Assembly: GCA_023053545.1 (NCBI GenBank)
Contig: JAKZAN010000005.1
Span: 5,580,001-5,644,000 of the forward strand
DNA length: 64,000 nucleotides
Source of the DNA: Lepidurus packardi
Lineage: Eukaryota > Arthropoda > Branchiopoda > Notostraca > Triopsidae
Reading direction: 5' to 3'
Below the pieces are notes generated by a model. That model was given only the letters and a program-made list of their open reading frames with translations. It made no database searches and had not been told where the DNA came from. Each line of letters begins with the position of its first letter. Within the stretch, counting starts at the first letter, position 1. Shown piece by piece: positions 46,502-59,421 of this stretch. Made by a program: the position numbers and the translations under genes.

Positions 46502-49500
46502 TTCAGATTCATTTTCCTTTTTCGAGTCCACCCCGCCTTATTAAGGACGGTTGTCGAATGCGTTGTCGGCGTCGCCCCAGAACAACGCAGAGCAAGATCC
46601 CTGCAACTCACCTGCTGTGCCCGCGAGACGAGGTGCATAATTTACCTTCAGCTGTCTTTCGTCTATAGCAAACGAACACGAACCACACCAACTTTATCGG
46701 CAGTAACTCCATCATTCGTAATGATTCTCCTGCCTTTTCCCTTCCACCCTTTTCTTTTTCTCTTTATTTTCTTTTCTTCCTGGCGACTAAGGCGACGAGT
46801 GCTTCGCGATGCCAAAATGCAAAAGAGGTGCTTTTAAGCATCATCATTACTACCTTCTTCTCTTCTGCATTGGCGCCAAGAGTCCCAGGGCTAATGATGA
46901 ACAGGATCATCGTCTCACCATTTACATAATACTTTATAGTGGAGCCAAAAGGGGACTTTTCTTTGGTTGAGGCGGGGAGAGGGGATATGTTCCTTTAGTT
47001 GGAGTTTTTTTCTTTATTTTTCTCCTTTTTTTCCCTTTCCTTCTTGATAGCTTTAATATCATCCCCGTGTGTCTCGCACACTTGTCAAAGGAATATATCC
47101 GAGTCTATGAAAACGGCGAGAACAAAGATGGGAAAAGGTTTATGCAAGATTTCGCCAAAAGGTGTGTGTGTAAATGTGCCGGGGTGAACTGAATCCCACC
47201 CACTCCCTCCTGCTTCCAACGTCATAAATTGAAGACCGAGAGCCTCGTTACACTTAGCAAACGGCGGGGTCGTTTGCCAGCCTCTTGCTTCATAAACACG
47301 CAAATTACGAGCGCCATAAAAAAAATGTGAAAGAGACCCGAGACTATCCACGCCGCACTTGAAAATCCTCTTTACATTCATTGACTGGCCATTATTCTAA
47401 AAGATGAGATAAAACCGATACTCTTTTCCCTTGCCACACACACACTCCCATGCCGCCGCGACATGACTGCATGATGTATATACAACGAACATGTCTTTTA
47501 CGTTTTCTTTTTTTTTCGGGAATTGAGGGTCGAAAAAGAACAAAAGGAAAAGGCCACAGGGAGGGGACTTTTGCATTTGCATAAGTGAATCAAGTCTTCG
47601 GCGGCAGAGTCATTGACATTGCTACAAGCCCCACCAAGTATATATAGGGAGAGAGAGAGCGCTCAAAAAAAGTTTCGAGAAGAAAAGCAGGAAATGGAAC
47701 AAGGGCATTATTGATTTTTCACAGGTAACTAAAGGCTGCCGTGTTTATATAGCTCCTTGCGCTGCGCCCATGGAGACTTTCCAAAAACAGAAAAACAGTC
47801 ATAACCACTCAGACACGAGACCGGGCGTCCAAGTTTTTACATCAAAGGGATAGAAAATTTAAAAAGCTTCCCCCCATCACTAAAAGAGGGGGCTGGGGAG
47901 GGGGTGCATGGCAATAACTTTGGTAAAAATGTAACCACTACCAAGTTTTATAGCTCATATGAAAGCATACGTCGGTAGGTTTTTTCACTACACTTCTTAC
48001 GAGAAAATATTGGTGTTCCAGCAGCAGAGCAATGTTATATAGCAGTCAACTCTCTTTAATTGATTGTTGCCAGAAAGCGGAGTATAGTTGCGGAAGTCTT
48101 GATATTTGGATAAGCTAACATATTAATTAGTCCTGCTTAAATACTATGCAAATGAGTGCTTATATGACATAATACAACGTCCAATTTACTAAAGGAAGTC
48201 AATCATTGAATAATTAAATCTCTTATGGCTGATAATTCCGCCTTATTGTTTATTAACAGATAGCGCGCACGTTATACATATTTTACCGCAAGCTGAGGTA
48301 TCAAACTTTGTACCGGATAATTCATAGTCCCGGAAATGCAAACCCTTGACGAGTAACTTCTTAGCGCGTTCTTCACTTCAAAGCGTTATTAAGCATCGTT
48401 AAATGTTTTAAAACTTCCTGAAAGAATACTTGTTTGATCCAGATGTAGTTTAGTAGTATGTATTTAAGGCGTTCCGGGATGTCGTAATCTGTCCTCATAA
48501 TCAGATTTTTAAGCAGGTTGAAGGTGACCCACCATCGAAAACACCAACTGTATCTATGAAAGACCACTTCTGAGGAAGCATTTGGTATATATGTGTATGT
48601 GTGGGGATTCATAATCCCGAAGTTGTGGAGCCAAAGCAATTGGTTGTGCCACGGGAGCGAGTTTCTCCCACAGGATTCTCAGACTCGCCCGAGTACGCAA
48701 TTATAACAATTAGCTTAAAGCTTAAATACGAGTGTGCTAAACGGAAATCCCGATGGGGTCCTCCCATTCAACTCAACAAGGAGCACAACTATATACCGCC
48801 AGTTTTCCTGAGTAGCAAAGCGATAATAAAAGTTGCAGTGATGTGCTGATGTTGGGGCAGCCAGATGCACTTCCGGGATTTTCAAGCCCACAAATTTACG
48901 AGCCAGACCACTTTGCTTCTCTTTCTCTCCTATTTTTTTCTGTAAAGAAGACACGTATCAGACAATTTTTCATTCCAGTCTCGATTTTTTTCTGTTCTTT
49001 ACTTTGTCGGGGTTATGCTGCGCTGGTAGCCTCCGCAACAAGGCGCTACTCATGTGGGTGACACGCTATATTTTTCTCGCTGAGAGATTTCCTTTTCCAC
49101 CAAAACCCGGCTCTATTACTATCTTGCATATACACGAGGTGGTTTCAAATAAGTTCTGGTGGAAAAAAAGATGGGATCGTGACACGTAGCATCGACACTC
49201 CACACACTATACGATCTTCCCAGTGCCATTAAACAAAAGGCAAGACACACCAGGGCCAGCTTGACAAGGTAAGAAGGACGACTTGACCCAGCGAAAAGCT
49301 CAGCAATCTGCCGCGGGGCCCTTGTCTGCAAAGGGGACAAGAAAACAAATCTTCCGTTTATGAGCAACATAATCGCTCTGCTGACGTGCCCGTAACTCAG
49401 ATCAAATACTCTCGACAAAGTGCCCAAATTCCATGCGAAATATGTCTATTTTCTGGTGGATATTCCGAAGAAATACCGGAAAGAAAAGAAATAGTATGAG

Positions 49501-49912
49501 GGTAAAAATTTGCTCAAGGAAACCTTCCTAAGTTGCCCTATAAAAAAGCTTGATGGGACGAGCCAGCCTCCCGTCTCTGAAATTCCGCGGATGGGAACTT
49601 CCGCCGGCGTTTCAGCCGGAACTCACGAGTTAAAGGGGAAACTTTCCCGTCGAATTTCAGCTGAATTACTGCTCCAATAGTATTTCAAAGATGGCTACCA
49701 AAAGAATTACACTCGCTATCAAAGGAATAACGCGTGTACATCCTTGCGAGGCTTCCCTTCGACTTATGGGAAAAGTTTGTTAACGGAAAAGAAGGCTTCA
49801 GGTCAGGGTCCCTTTTTCTTTCACAGCCCAAGAACAAACAAGAATTCAATCTATATCCCCTCTTTCTGCGTACACAGTAAAAGGGTTTCCGTCGATATTG
49901 GCAGGCAAACAG

Positions 49913-49945
49913 CAAGAGAGAAAGAGCGAGAGAGAGAGAGAGAAA
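49913..49945. repeat. GA-rich microsatellite
   Basis: An imperfect GA dinucleotide tract. Similar purine tracts recur at 7137-7168, 8272-8300, 14273-14298 and 51770-51790; such tracts can bind GAGA-type factors, but no linked promoter is identified. Confidence 0.8.
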
Positions 49946-52900
49946 GCAAGCGAACCAGAGCACTTATTGATCCCCAACCGTAAGTAATTAAACAACAGGT
50001 GAGTCCCACAGTACAATAACGAGACCGCGCATTACCAGCAAATGCGACTTCGGAATCCGCGGAATTGTCACCAAAACTACCGTGACTTTCCCCAGTCAAC
50101 TCAACTCACCGCGACAAACATGGATGGATGTCTGCAGTAGTTTTTTCTTTGCTGCCTTTTAACCCTTCCCGACAAGAAAAAATAGGAAAAGAAAATTACG
50201 AGATTGGGGCAAAAGGATCCGGCTACGACGCAACACACGATTTAGGGGATGAACTGTGCTGCGTGTTTCTTTTTTCCCGATCCCTCCCTGAGGATTTTTT
50301 TCGCCATCGCTACTAACACAGCAGGAAGCAACTTATATATCGACAACCTAATTACATTACTGCTCCCTGCCATAGAACGGTAAGATCCAAATCCCCCCCT
50401 CTCTCTCTCTGTATGTATCTCCGTTCCTTACAGTGTGCCATTTCTTTGGATTCCTTCAGCAATATATACAGTTTAGCTTTTTGTGCATAACTCGTTTTTT
50501 CCATTTAATGGGACACACTAGCAAAGAGAGAAGATCAACAAGAACATCCGCTTTTATGTTATTTATTTTAGCTAACTCTCATTCTCCAAACGACCTCATG
50601 AAAAGAAACTTGTGAATAATCCGCCTTTGAGGGATCGCTTTGATAAAAACAAAAAACAAAACAAATGCCAGCTGTAGGTAAATTAGCTATCGGGAAAGCT
50701 TGTGCTGCAGCATTTCCTTCCCAAATTGCTGCCTATTGTGGCTGCTCACTGTAGAAAACCATTGTTGGCTCAAAGGTGCGGGGGATGAAAAAGCAACCCG
50801 CGGCACGCCAGAAGCTTATTTACCACCTGCTTGCTGTTGTATCCCAAGTTTTTCCTCATTGCATGCAGCTTTTGTCCTTTCGCTTTTTTTTCTCTCTCAC
50901 GCTCTTCCCCAGGTAGCATCTTGGGAGCACGCGCACGCCAACGCCGGGCAAAAACGCTCAATCATCCCAATGTTATTTTATATACTTATACGCCACGTAA
51001 CAGTCGACAATCATATAAGCGAGCTCTCTCGCTATCATATATTCCATCTCCCTTGATAACGACCACGCCCCTTCGAATGCATTGTTAAGTTTTCCAATTC
51101 CCACCTTAGAATCCACGCCGGAAAGGCGAAGACGATAAAGCTTATTATTACCTTAGGCCTAAGATCCCCCTTTCTTACCACGTGTGAAGAGTTTTACTAA
51201 GAAGGGAGGGCGGACTAAAAGCAAATCCCCCCAGAAAACAAGAAAACGAGCAAAAGAAGGGGATAATTATGGGCGGCGGAAGCAGGTTAATGCACCGATC
51301 GAGCAATATTTCTGCTTTAACGGCAGCTATCTCAACCAGGTGTACGTACAGCCTAACCCACACCTGAGCTTGACAACCTGAAAAAAATCCCGAAAGAAAC
51401 GCTAACTCCGGGAAAAAGGGGTCCGTAGCCTTCCGAATTTGGCCGTTAACCAGTAAATCTCATGTGTAGTTTTTCTTGCTCCGTATCCTCTCTTTTCGTT
51501 AAAGCCTGGGGGGCTAATCCGATCCCACGAGGCAAACTTGATCTAAATTTTTACAAACGAGACGAGTGGGAGAGTCAAGAGAGGGAAAGAAGAGGCAGGG
51601 AGCCATGTCGTGATAGGTCTAAGAGTCATTGTGCCAAAGAGCGACTTCGTGTTCAACAACTTTCGTGGACCCCACGTCACAGAACACACCGAGAATAATA
51701 GTAAGACTTGTCCCAAATGTTGTGCGAGATGCTCACCCTTGCTTGGAGGGGCCTCGAGACGCTGAGCAGCGAGAGAGGAAGAGAGAGAGATATGTCGTCC
51801 CTGTCGCCGGCCGGAGAAAATGTGAGATGTGCTTGATAACTTGGCATTATCCTAGCCAGTAAGAGAGGACTCGAAAGCCTAGCCTCTTGTGCCTGTCTAG
51901 TACCCGAGTCAAGAGCACGACCTCGTACTTGTCATTAATACACTGCTGCGATGTTGTATCTTTCTCTTAGCTCTGCGCCTCCCCCAAAATGCTGTGCAAT
52001 TTGCTACCCCTAAAATTTACTTCAGGCATATTAAACCAGGCATACGCACTACAGAATTCCTCAATTTTGTTGGCATGGGTTCCCCCCCCCCATAACTCTT
52101 CTAAAAACATGCATTCATAGTGTCCGTTTGCTTCTGCCGGCGCATTGTGCCGCCGACATAACCTGTCATGTATGCTAATCAGCTTCCAATGGCATGTTTG
52201 GTGCGGACTAACAGCGTCTCCCAATCTAACACATCTCTTTGGCCAAACAAGCACCCTCAAACGTCCGCTGAAGCCATCACGAGGCTGTTTGGGCCGTAAT
52301 CCAGCGCTATTTCTGCGATGCAAACCTTTCAAACTATCCATAAAAAATAAAATAAAAAAATTCGAATTGATATTCCTAGAGAAATTACTGAGATTTGCAT
52401 AAAACTACGCTCTGCGGGACAGAGCTATTCACACGCGTGAGCAAGCAGCTTGACCACTACGTCCAAAACAGGTTTTCCTAATCGGCGTGACAGCGAGTGG
52501 GACGTCAGCCAGATAACGCACAGTTATAGCTTTAGTTGCGTCGAAAAGGTGCACACAAACGCCACATCTTGGATTACAATAACTCTAATTTCGCTTTTCT
52601 CCCGAACGTAAATGAACAATGAACAAAATAAAATATATAAAAAGTCCCAAGATTGCCTACAACTTCACGCCTCGGTGCCCTCACGGGCTCTCATGTTCTG
52701 ATAGACTGCTAGCTGGTGGTAGGAAGGTCGCCCATCATTTCCCAATTTTTGCTGGTACACTCCCCAGAGCCATCGCTGCCCCCAAATTTCTCTACATTCG
52801 GAGTGTCCTGCAGCTGGGAAAAAAAACCGTAACACGACCAGAGAGACAGAACGAGAAAAATAGTGACGGACAGTAGCAGCATGCGACTCTCGCCCTCCCC

Positions 52901-53081
52901 GTCTTGGCTTTCCATTTTTTCTTCTTCTCAGGCAGCAAAAAGGCCACATCTCCCGTGAGACGCCCCAAGCTTCTTTTTGGTCTTTTAAACCCGGCCAACC
53001 CTCACGAAATCGGAAAAAAGAGAACTACCATATAGCGACAGCGACAGCAACAGCACATACACACGCGGACGTTGGAATAAT

Positions 53082-53099
53082 ATGATGATGATGATGATG
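53082..53099. repeat. ATG trinucleotide microsatellite
   Basis: Six tandem ATG units with no associated reading frame of note. Confidence 0.9.
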
Positions 53100-56000
53100 G
53101 CCTTTCTAACAGTTTTCCTCCCCATCTTTTCGGCCGTGCTTAGACGTCTAATGACTTGCTTTTGACTTTTTGCAGATATAGAAATTTTTTTCTATCCCTT
53201 ATACTTGACTTGAGGTTGACTGCTGGTTTGCCCAATAAGGCCTGCGACGTTCTTTATTCAAAAAGAAAAGAAAGGACACCCCCCAAAACGAACCAAAAAT
53301 CACTACTACCGAAACAGGCCCAAATCCCTGAAAAGGAGTTACTTCCTGATTTGCCCTCCAATGAAAAGGGAAACGCCACAAAAACGAAGCTGTCCATGTG
53401 TGCCTTTTTTTAACGATCGACCTGGCAGCTGAAACATTATGTCGCTCTTTGTATGTGTGCTGCCTGTCGATCGCTGCAAAGAAGCTCATACACCCAGCTC
53501 CGAAGATCTGGCGACAGACTTAATTCTCAAGACTTGTGACGTCTAATTAGAACACCTACCAGCAACCAAAGTGGTTCCATACTTACGAGTACTAGCTCAG
53601 AGTAACAATATCCTCTGTGGTTATGACACATACGACCATTTACTGTCCATCTCCAAGGACCTTCCAATCGGCTTTTGTCGGTTGAGCTCTTATTTCTTAC
53701 GATTATGGTACAGTTATTATTACTTACCTGCTGCCACTTCCCGTACCTCTGATCTGCTCCTTTAAACAACCTTGACACATGTTCAACAGAGTGACCGTGG
53801 GCTTCACACACTTAGTGTCCCCCAGTGCGTCCACCCACTCAGTGAAACCACCCACACGCCTGGAGACTTTTGCTTGCGCTGTCAAGTCACGAAGTCTTAA
53901 CTATATCCACCGTTAACTTGCTATGGGACTCGACTGGAAGTTAAGTCTGCCAAATAATATGCACTTGTCCACCAATCAATGTCAGGGTACTGGCCTGCAG
54001 GTGGCACTCGCCTCTTGCAAGTCCCCATACCGACACGAAAATAATATAAGAAAAAAATAAATAAATAAAAAAAAAACCTGTAGTGTAGCCTAACATCCAT
54101 GTATATCTAGAGAGTCCCTAATAAACCTGGAGCCCATACCAGCCAAGGGCGCCTAGCGTTTTGTCGATAAGACTAAAGGTAACCAACAACAGCAGTACAG
54201 GGGCGCACGCCATGTCCACGCCACGCACGGCGCCAGAACACCAGTACGTAGCGATATATCCCTTGAATATGACAAACCTCTCTTTTCTCCTTTAACTTTT
54301 ATTCCCCTCCGAAAAATTGAACTGCCCATCTTATGTCCCCCCTGTTCACCTGTATGTGGCTACCTGTGTCGGGGAGGTCGCTTCTTCAAATAAGCCTTTT
54401 TAACTAGCGTGTAGGAGTTAGGAATACAAGACAGGCATACAACCTTCCCCCCTGCACCCCTATTTCCTTTCGCCCTTTTTACAGGTGTATACACCGCAGT
54501 GTATGTAATACTGCACTACACACATATGTATACGGGAGCATTTTCATGGTTGGCTCGTTCATGGCGTGGCTTTCCCCGACACACGACAGCCCGGGACACG
54601 ACGACGAATTGACTATATGGGATATCACGAGCCATGATGATATTACCCCCGTCCTTGTAGTTACTCCAGTGGTACCACTAAAACCTCCCCCCTGGATAAC
54701 AGCTCTCGAGGACTCGGCCGCACTCGCACAGCGTCGTATAATAAAGCTAGCACACGGATTCCCCTCCCCTTCTCTTTCAGCATGACCTCCCGCCTCCCTG
54801 TTATATGCACAAACTCGCTCATTAGCTTAATCAAAACTGCATGACGGGACAGACAGCAAGGTATGCACACTTGAGATTTCACTCATGACTTGTCCAGAGG
54901 AATTTTGCAGGGTTCAAAATTGAAACAAAAACTAAATAAAAGTAATTCTTGAACGAGTTTTCCAATACTGAAATTTTTAGCTACACTATTACCCGTATTT
55001 GATTGTATGTTTTACAACTTGTATCCTTTTATCAGTTTAAAGAGTCTAGTCATCCAGCTTTCAGGATCCTAGATTACCAACTTAAACAACGGGCCCCCGG
55101 GAAAGATACACTTTATACATCTCGTCCGTATTTAGTAATAAAACCCGAACGCAGATTAATATTCAATTTGCAATTCATTTTGGTTGAGAGGCTAAATTAT
55201 GTGAAGTTCTTAAGAACTTATAAATGAACCATTCGGAAAGAGCGATGATGACTTCGTGAATCTTGCTCTCGTTCAGTACGGCAAACATCACGTGAGGTAA
55301 ATAACCAGGCAAGCAACTGGGTAAAAAAAACTGTCTCTTACCTGGCGAGGAGGACGGATTTGGGGAGCAATAGTGATGCTGCAGCTGACAATGACAGACA
55401 AGGTTGGGGTTGGTGAGCGAGGCATTCTTGTCTTTGCCGCGACCAAATTCTCCGAAATCACGACAAACGTAACGCAAGGGTCGGCCGCGGTCCCAGTTTA
55501 TCTCACCTATATGTTTGTTTGGTCTGGCTGTAAAAGAACCCAAAACAAGAGAAAAATTGGTCGGAAAGCCAATTAAAAAAAATGACGGATTCACTTCACG
55601 GCTTACAATTTTCAGGGGGAATCAATGTCAGGGTGTGCACCCTAGGAACACACACGATCCCGATTAGTGTACAGTGTGCCAACACGTATGTTGGGGGAAA
55701 AAAATAAAATAAACACTCACTAGCCAAGAGGCAAAAAAGTTAACAAGATGATCCCTAGGTTGGCTGGCCCACTGCCGACTGACTGGCTCCCAACTTGCGA
55801 CTCCGCTTCCCTATATGCGACACTTGTATCGCTAGGTACTGGAGTACAGGCCGAGAATGGGTTGGGGCGTGTAGCCAAGCAGCAACTACAGCGCCGGTCC
55901 CGTCCAAGGGAGACGACGACGACCATTTTTTGCCTTTTCTGTGCCCTCCAGCAAAGGAAAAAAAAGAGTCCTTAGACTTTTACCTACAAGCTGAGTACAA

Positions 56001-59000
56001 GTCGCTCCCGAACTTACGGCTAGGGTCTGTAAACTAGTTTTTATTAGGGAAAAAGCGGCTGATGTGTGCAGAAATAAGGTGCGATCGGGTATCCTCCCCC
56101 CTCCCCGCCAAGTTCGATGCTCCGTCAAGGACTACACTGTATACCTGGCGATGGCACTTCCTGGCATGATAGAAGAGGTACCGGTAAAGCGGCCAAATTT
56201 GTTTTTTTTACTATAATCTCACGTACTTATTACAGCATTGGCGAATATAGATTACGTCGGGGGGCTCGAACTACGGGAGCATTTACTTTCCATAGTGGAG
56301 ATTGACAAAGCTCCATTCTGCACGCACAGGTGAGCCACTGAATCCCTTACTGCGCATGCTTTTCATTAAAACTTCCGAAACTTTGTCCCTCCCGGTGAGA
56401 AAGACAAGGGGTCATATTTCGTCATGAATCACGACGTTCGCAATTAAACCATGAGTTGGGTGTGCTTCTAAAGGTAAAAGTTGCCGAGTTTTGATCTTGA
56501 ACCTCATCAGCCATCCCAAGTCTCACCCAAATTGCTATTTTATCCCCCCCCCCCCCAGCTGTCTTCGGACCGGAAACTCTAGAACTACTCATCAGCTCCA
56601 CACGCAAAGACAACCGGAAAACTTCACTCGGCTATTTCAAGCCTATAAGACCTTCTCTCCCTTTAGTGAGTGGAAGCAGGGACCTAATTACGACAGGTAA
56701 GGCGATGTTACTGCTAAGATATGCCAAGTTTAAGCCTCCCGACTCACCGAAATAGTGAGCAGTTAGCGATTATTGATTGGGGGGTTCTCTAGAGCTGGCG
56801 TTTCACTTTCACACCTCGCCACATTCAACCCGGAAACTCGGGGCATCATTTGTCACACCTTTCTTGATGTAAATCAGTTATATTTTTTTTTGCATATCTC
56901 TCTCTTGTCACTCGTCCAAGCAAATAAATCAACGGCTTTCTTGGCATTAAGAAAAGTCACATTGGCTGTCTCTATGCACAAAATCAAGAAACTAATTACG
57001 GAACCGCGGGAGGGGTAAAAGGCGGAGCGTCTCATCACGAAAATCACGGGACTGATGAAACGGGGTAATTTGCACCGGGACGGATAGAGTTATAGCTCAG
57101 ATTAAGGGACTGTGATGGCGTCGTCGTCATCTGCAGTTAGACGACCCCCTAGCTTCCCATTCGCACCAAGATCAGAGCTAAGATGTCATCCGGCCCCTCC
57201 ACCTCCACCACCCCTCTCCCTGACACGTCAGATACCTTTCGCTGATACAGTTACCCATCAAAGATATACAGGGGTCCCCTTGCAATTCTGCAGTTCCGCC
57301 ATTCAGCATCCTCTCTTTCTTTTTATGGAATGCCATAAATATAGCGCTAATAACATTGCAGCAACCTTTTTACGCACGAGGACATCCCATTTATTCAGAG
57401 CAGCAAGACACAAAATAAAAAGAGCGACGATTTGCCCTCCCCCCCCAACTTGTCGCCCAAATCACGTTAGGAGAGTCCAAGTTTTCTGGTCCACTGAACT
57501 TGTTCACTTGAGCATGGCCCGTGAACTGCTTCCCGCCCAGAGCCGTGGCCACATTAATTAAAGCAGCTCTTAGTATGCAAAACGCCGCTGCTGGGACCAA
57601 CTGGATGGAAAAGTGTGTATATATACACACATACACAAGGGCCATAGACACAATCGTTTCCATGGCTCTGCCCCGGCGACGACACCCCAGACACTGTCGC
57701 TTTCGATGGTCACTCATTTGCATAACCAAGTCTTATCCTGCCATTCTCAGTTTACATTCTCGCTCATTATCTGGGTGCGACGATCTCTCCTGCTCGGAAG
57801 AAAAATAGATTTCTTTCTTTTTTTTATCGCTTTTATCCTTTCGACTATTGTTCTGTGGGGTAGCCTGCGCTCTTCAACTGTAATCCCATACTTCCACATT
57901 TGTTTTGTTCTAGAGGCGCCAAGCATCTCGCCTGCTTTTAATCAAGCGAGGGAAAAAAACTTTCTGTTTTTTCTCCTCTTAGAAAAAGAATTTAAGAAAA
58001 TAGAAGGACAAAAGTAAAGTCAGGACCCCACGAAGATCGACTCAGTTAGCTCTGTCAATAAGCGTGTTTCTCCGAGCTTATTGTATCGTTGCATTCCGAA
58101 CAAACATAACACTTCAAAGCGAGATAAGGTCCCAACACTACATACCTGGAACCCACGCCCCATAACGGGATTCCTTTACTTTTTAGTGGAGCTTCATGGC
58201 TCACCGTGTTCTTGTTTAATGTCGTGAACCCTCTCAAAGAGGACCCCTTCATGACGTCACATCAGTGATAGTAGTCGGTACTAGAGCCCCAAACGAAAAC
58301 CCTCCTTAGCCATTTCAATCATAACTTGAGATTTGACAGGAGCTTTTTATTTACACACTTTCAAGCTACGGGGGATCGTTAGAGGGCAGTCTTGACTTTT
58401 CTCCCTCCGAAGTCGCCTGCATTACCCATAAACGAAATCATTACGGGCGACCTGTCATACCCTTCCCTGAACCCCTCCAGCTCAAAAGACGCCAGTCCAA
58501 AAGGCGCAGATTGGGTTTTTATGCAGTAATGCAAGTGCTGTTGCTCATTTCTCCATGGCAACGCATGCCGACACTTCCTCATGTCCTTCCGTTCGTGTAT
58601 ACACTTTTGCCAGGCCTAGAAAACCGAAAAACTCGGTTGACCTCACCCCCCCCCCCCCCCAAAAAAAAAAGGTTTAGTAAGGAAAAGAACAGAAAACCAA
58701 AATTCCGCCAAATCAAAAGGCATGTTTTTCAATTCTGAACCATGTCATGATAGTTCCCGATTGTCGAGCGGCGGGACGCTCCACCCTTCAAGTTCATCAA
58801 AGCACGGCTCGAACCGAGAACATGTTAAATAACTTGACTTGGAAAAGACTTTCAAGCCACTTTGAGCCTGTAACAAGCCTCGGAAATAAAACCTGGACCG
58901 CTCCAAAATTCCCTATGCATTCTCAAAACGCCTATGCATTTATGCATGGGAACTTGCCTTTCGATCCTCCTTTAGCTTGGCTAACCAAACTCTTCGGCAA

Positions 59001-59354
59001 CTGTTCACACGTACAAAAAACGCATCGACTACCGCCGATACCGCCCAAAACTCAACATTTAATATAAACTACGGTGCACACTACTTTACTTCCCTGGAGA
59101 TAAATGGTCCGTACTCTGACAAAAGGGTCACACAGGAAACGGATCTGGCCGGACTCCTAGCATTACTCCGGCTTGCCTTTGCATGCTCAAATGTCCCTCA
59201 ATAAAAACCCCAACGCCAAAAAAAAAGCTCAGGCTTTGCTTCCTTTGTTCATTTGTTCAGAAAGCAGAAATGGCAAAAGGCAGGGGTGATCAGAAAAACT
59301 ACTAGCTTTCTAGAACTTTTGCTCATTGTTACATCATTGCGCCATTGCGCCAAT

Positions 59355-59421
59355 GCTCTGGCAAAGCCAGCAGCCACAGTATAAAGGTTTCTATATGAAA
59401 CCTCTATACTGTGCCAGAAGC
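59355..59421. repeat. imperfect hairpin with 15-bp stem and outer pairing
   Basis: The core ACAGTATAAAGGTTT (from 59376) pairs with AAACCTCTATACTGT (to 59412), with one mismatch and a seven-base loop. Outside it GCTCTGGCA and TGCCAGAAGC extend the pairing across a bulge. Size and shape would suit a pre-miRNA, but I recognise no known miRNA arm. Confidence 0.5.

Larger units (their letters stand above)
45513..53081. other. no recognised protein genes (apart from the transposon copy)
   Basis: Scattered open frames of 60-124 codons show no family resemblance. Simple sequence includes a GA tract at 49913-49945. AT-rich and pyrimidine-rich blocks alternate. No tRNA or rRNA was recognised. Confidence 0.5.

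Noticed and set aside
57112..57561. 149-codon frame rich in Ser and Pro, plus strand
   Set aside because: Proline runs come from C-rich simple sequence, and no homology or gene structure is seen.
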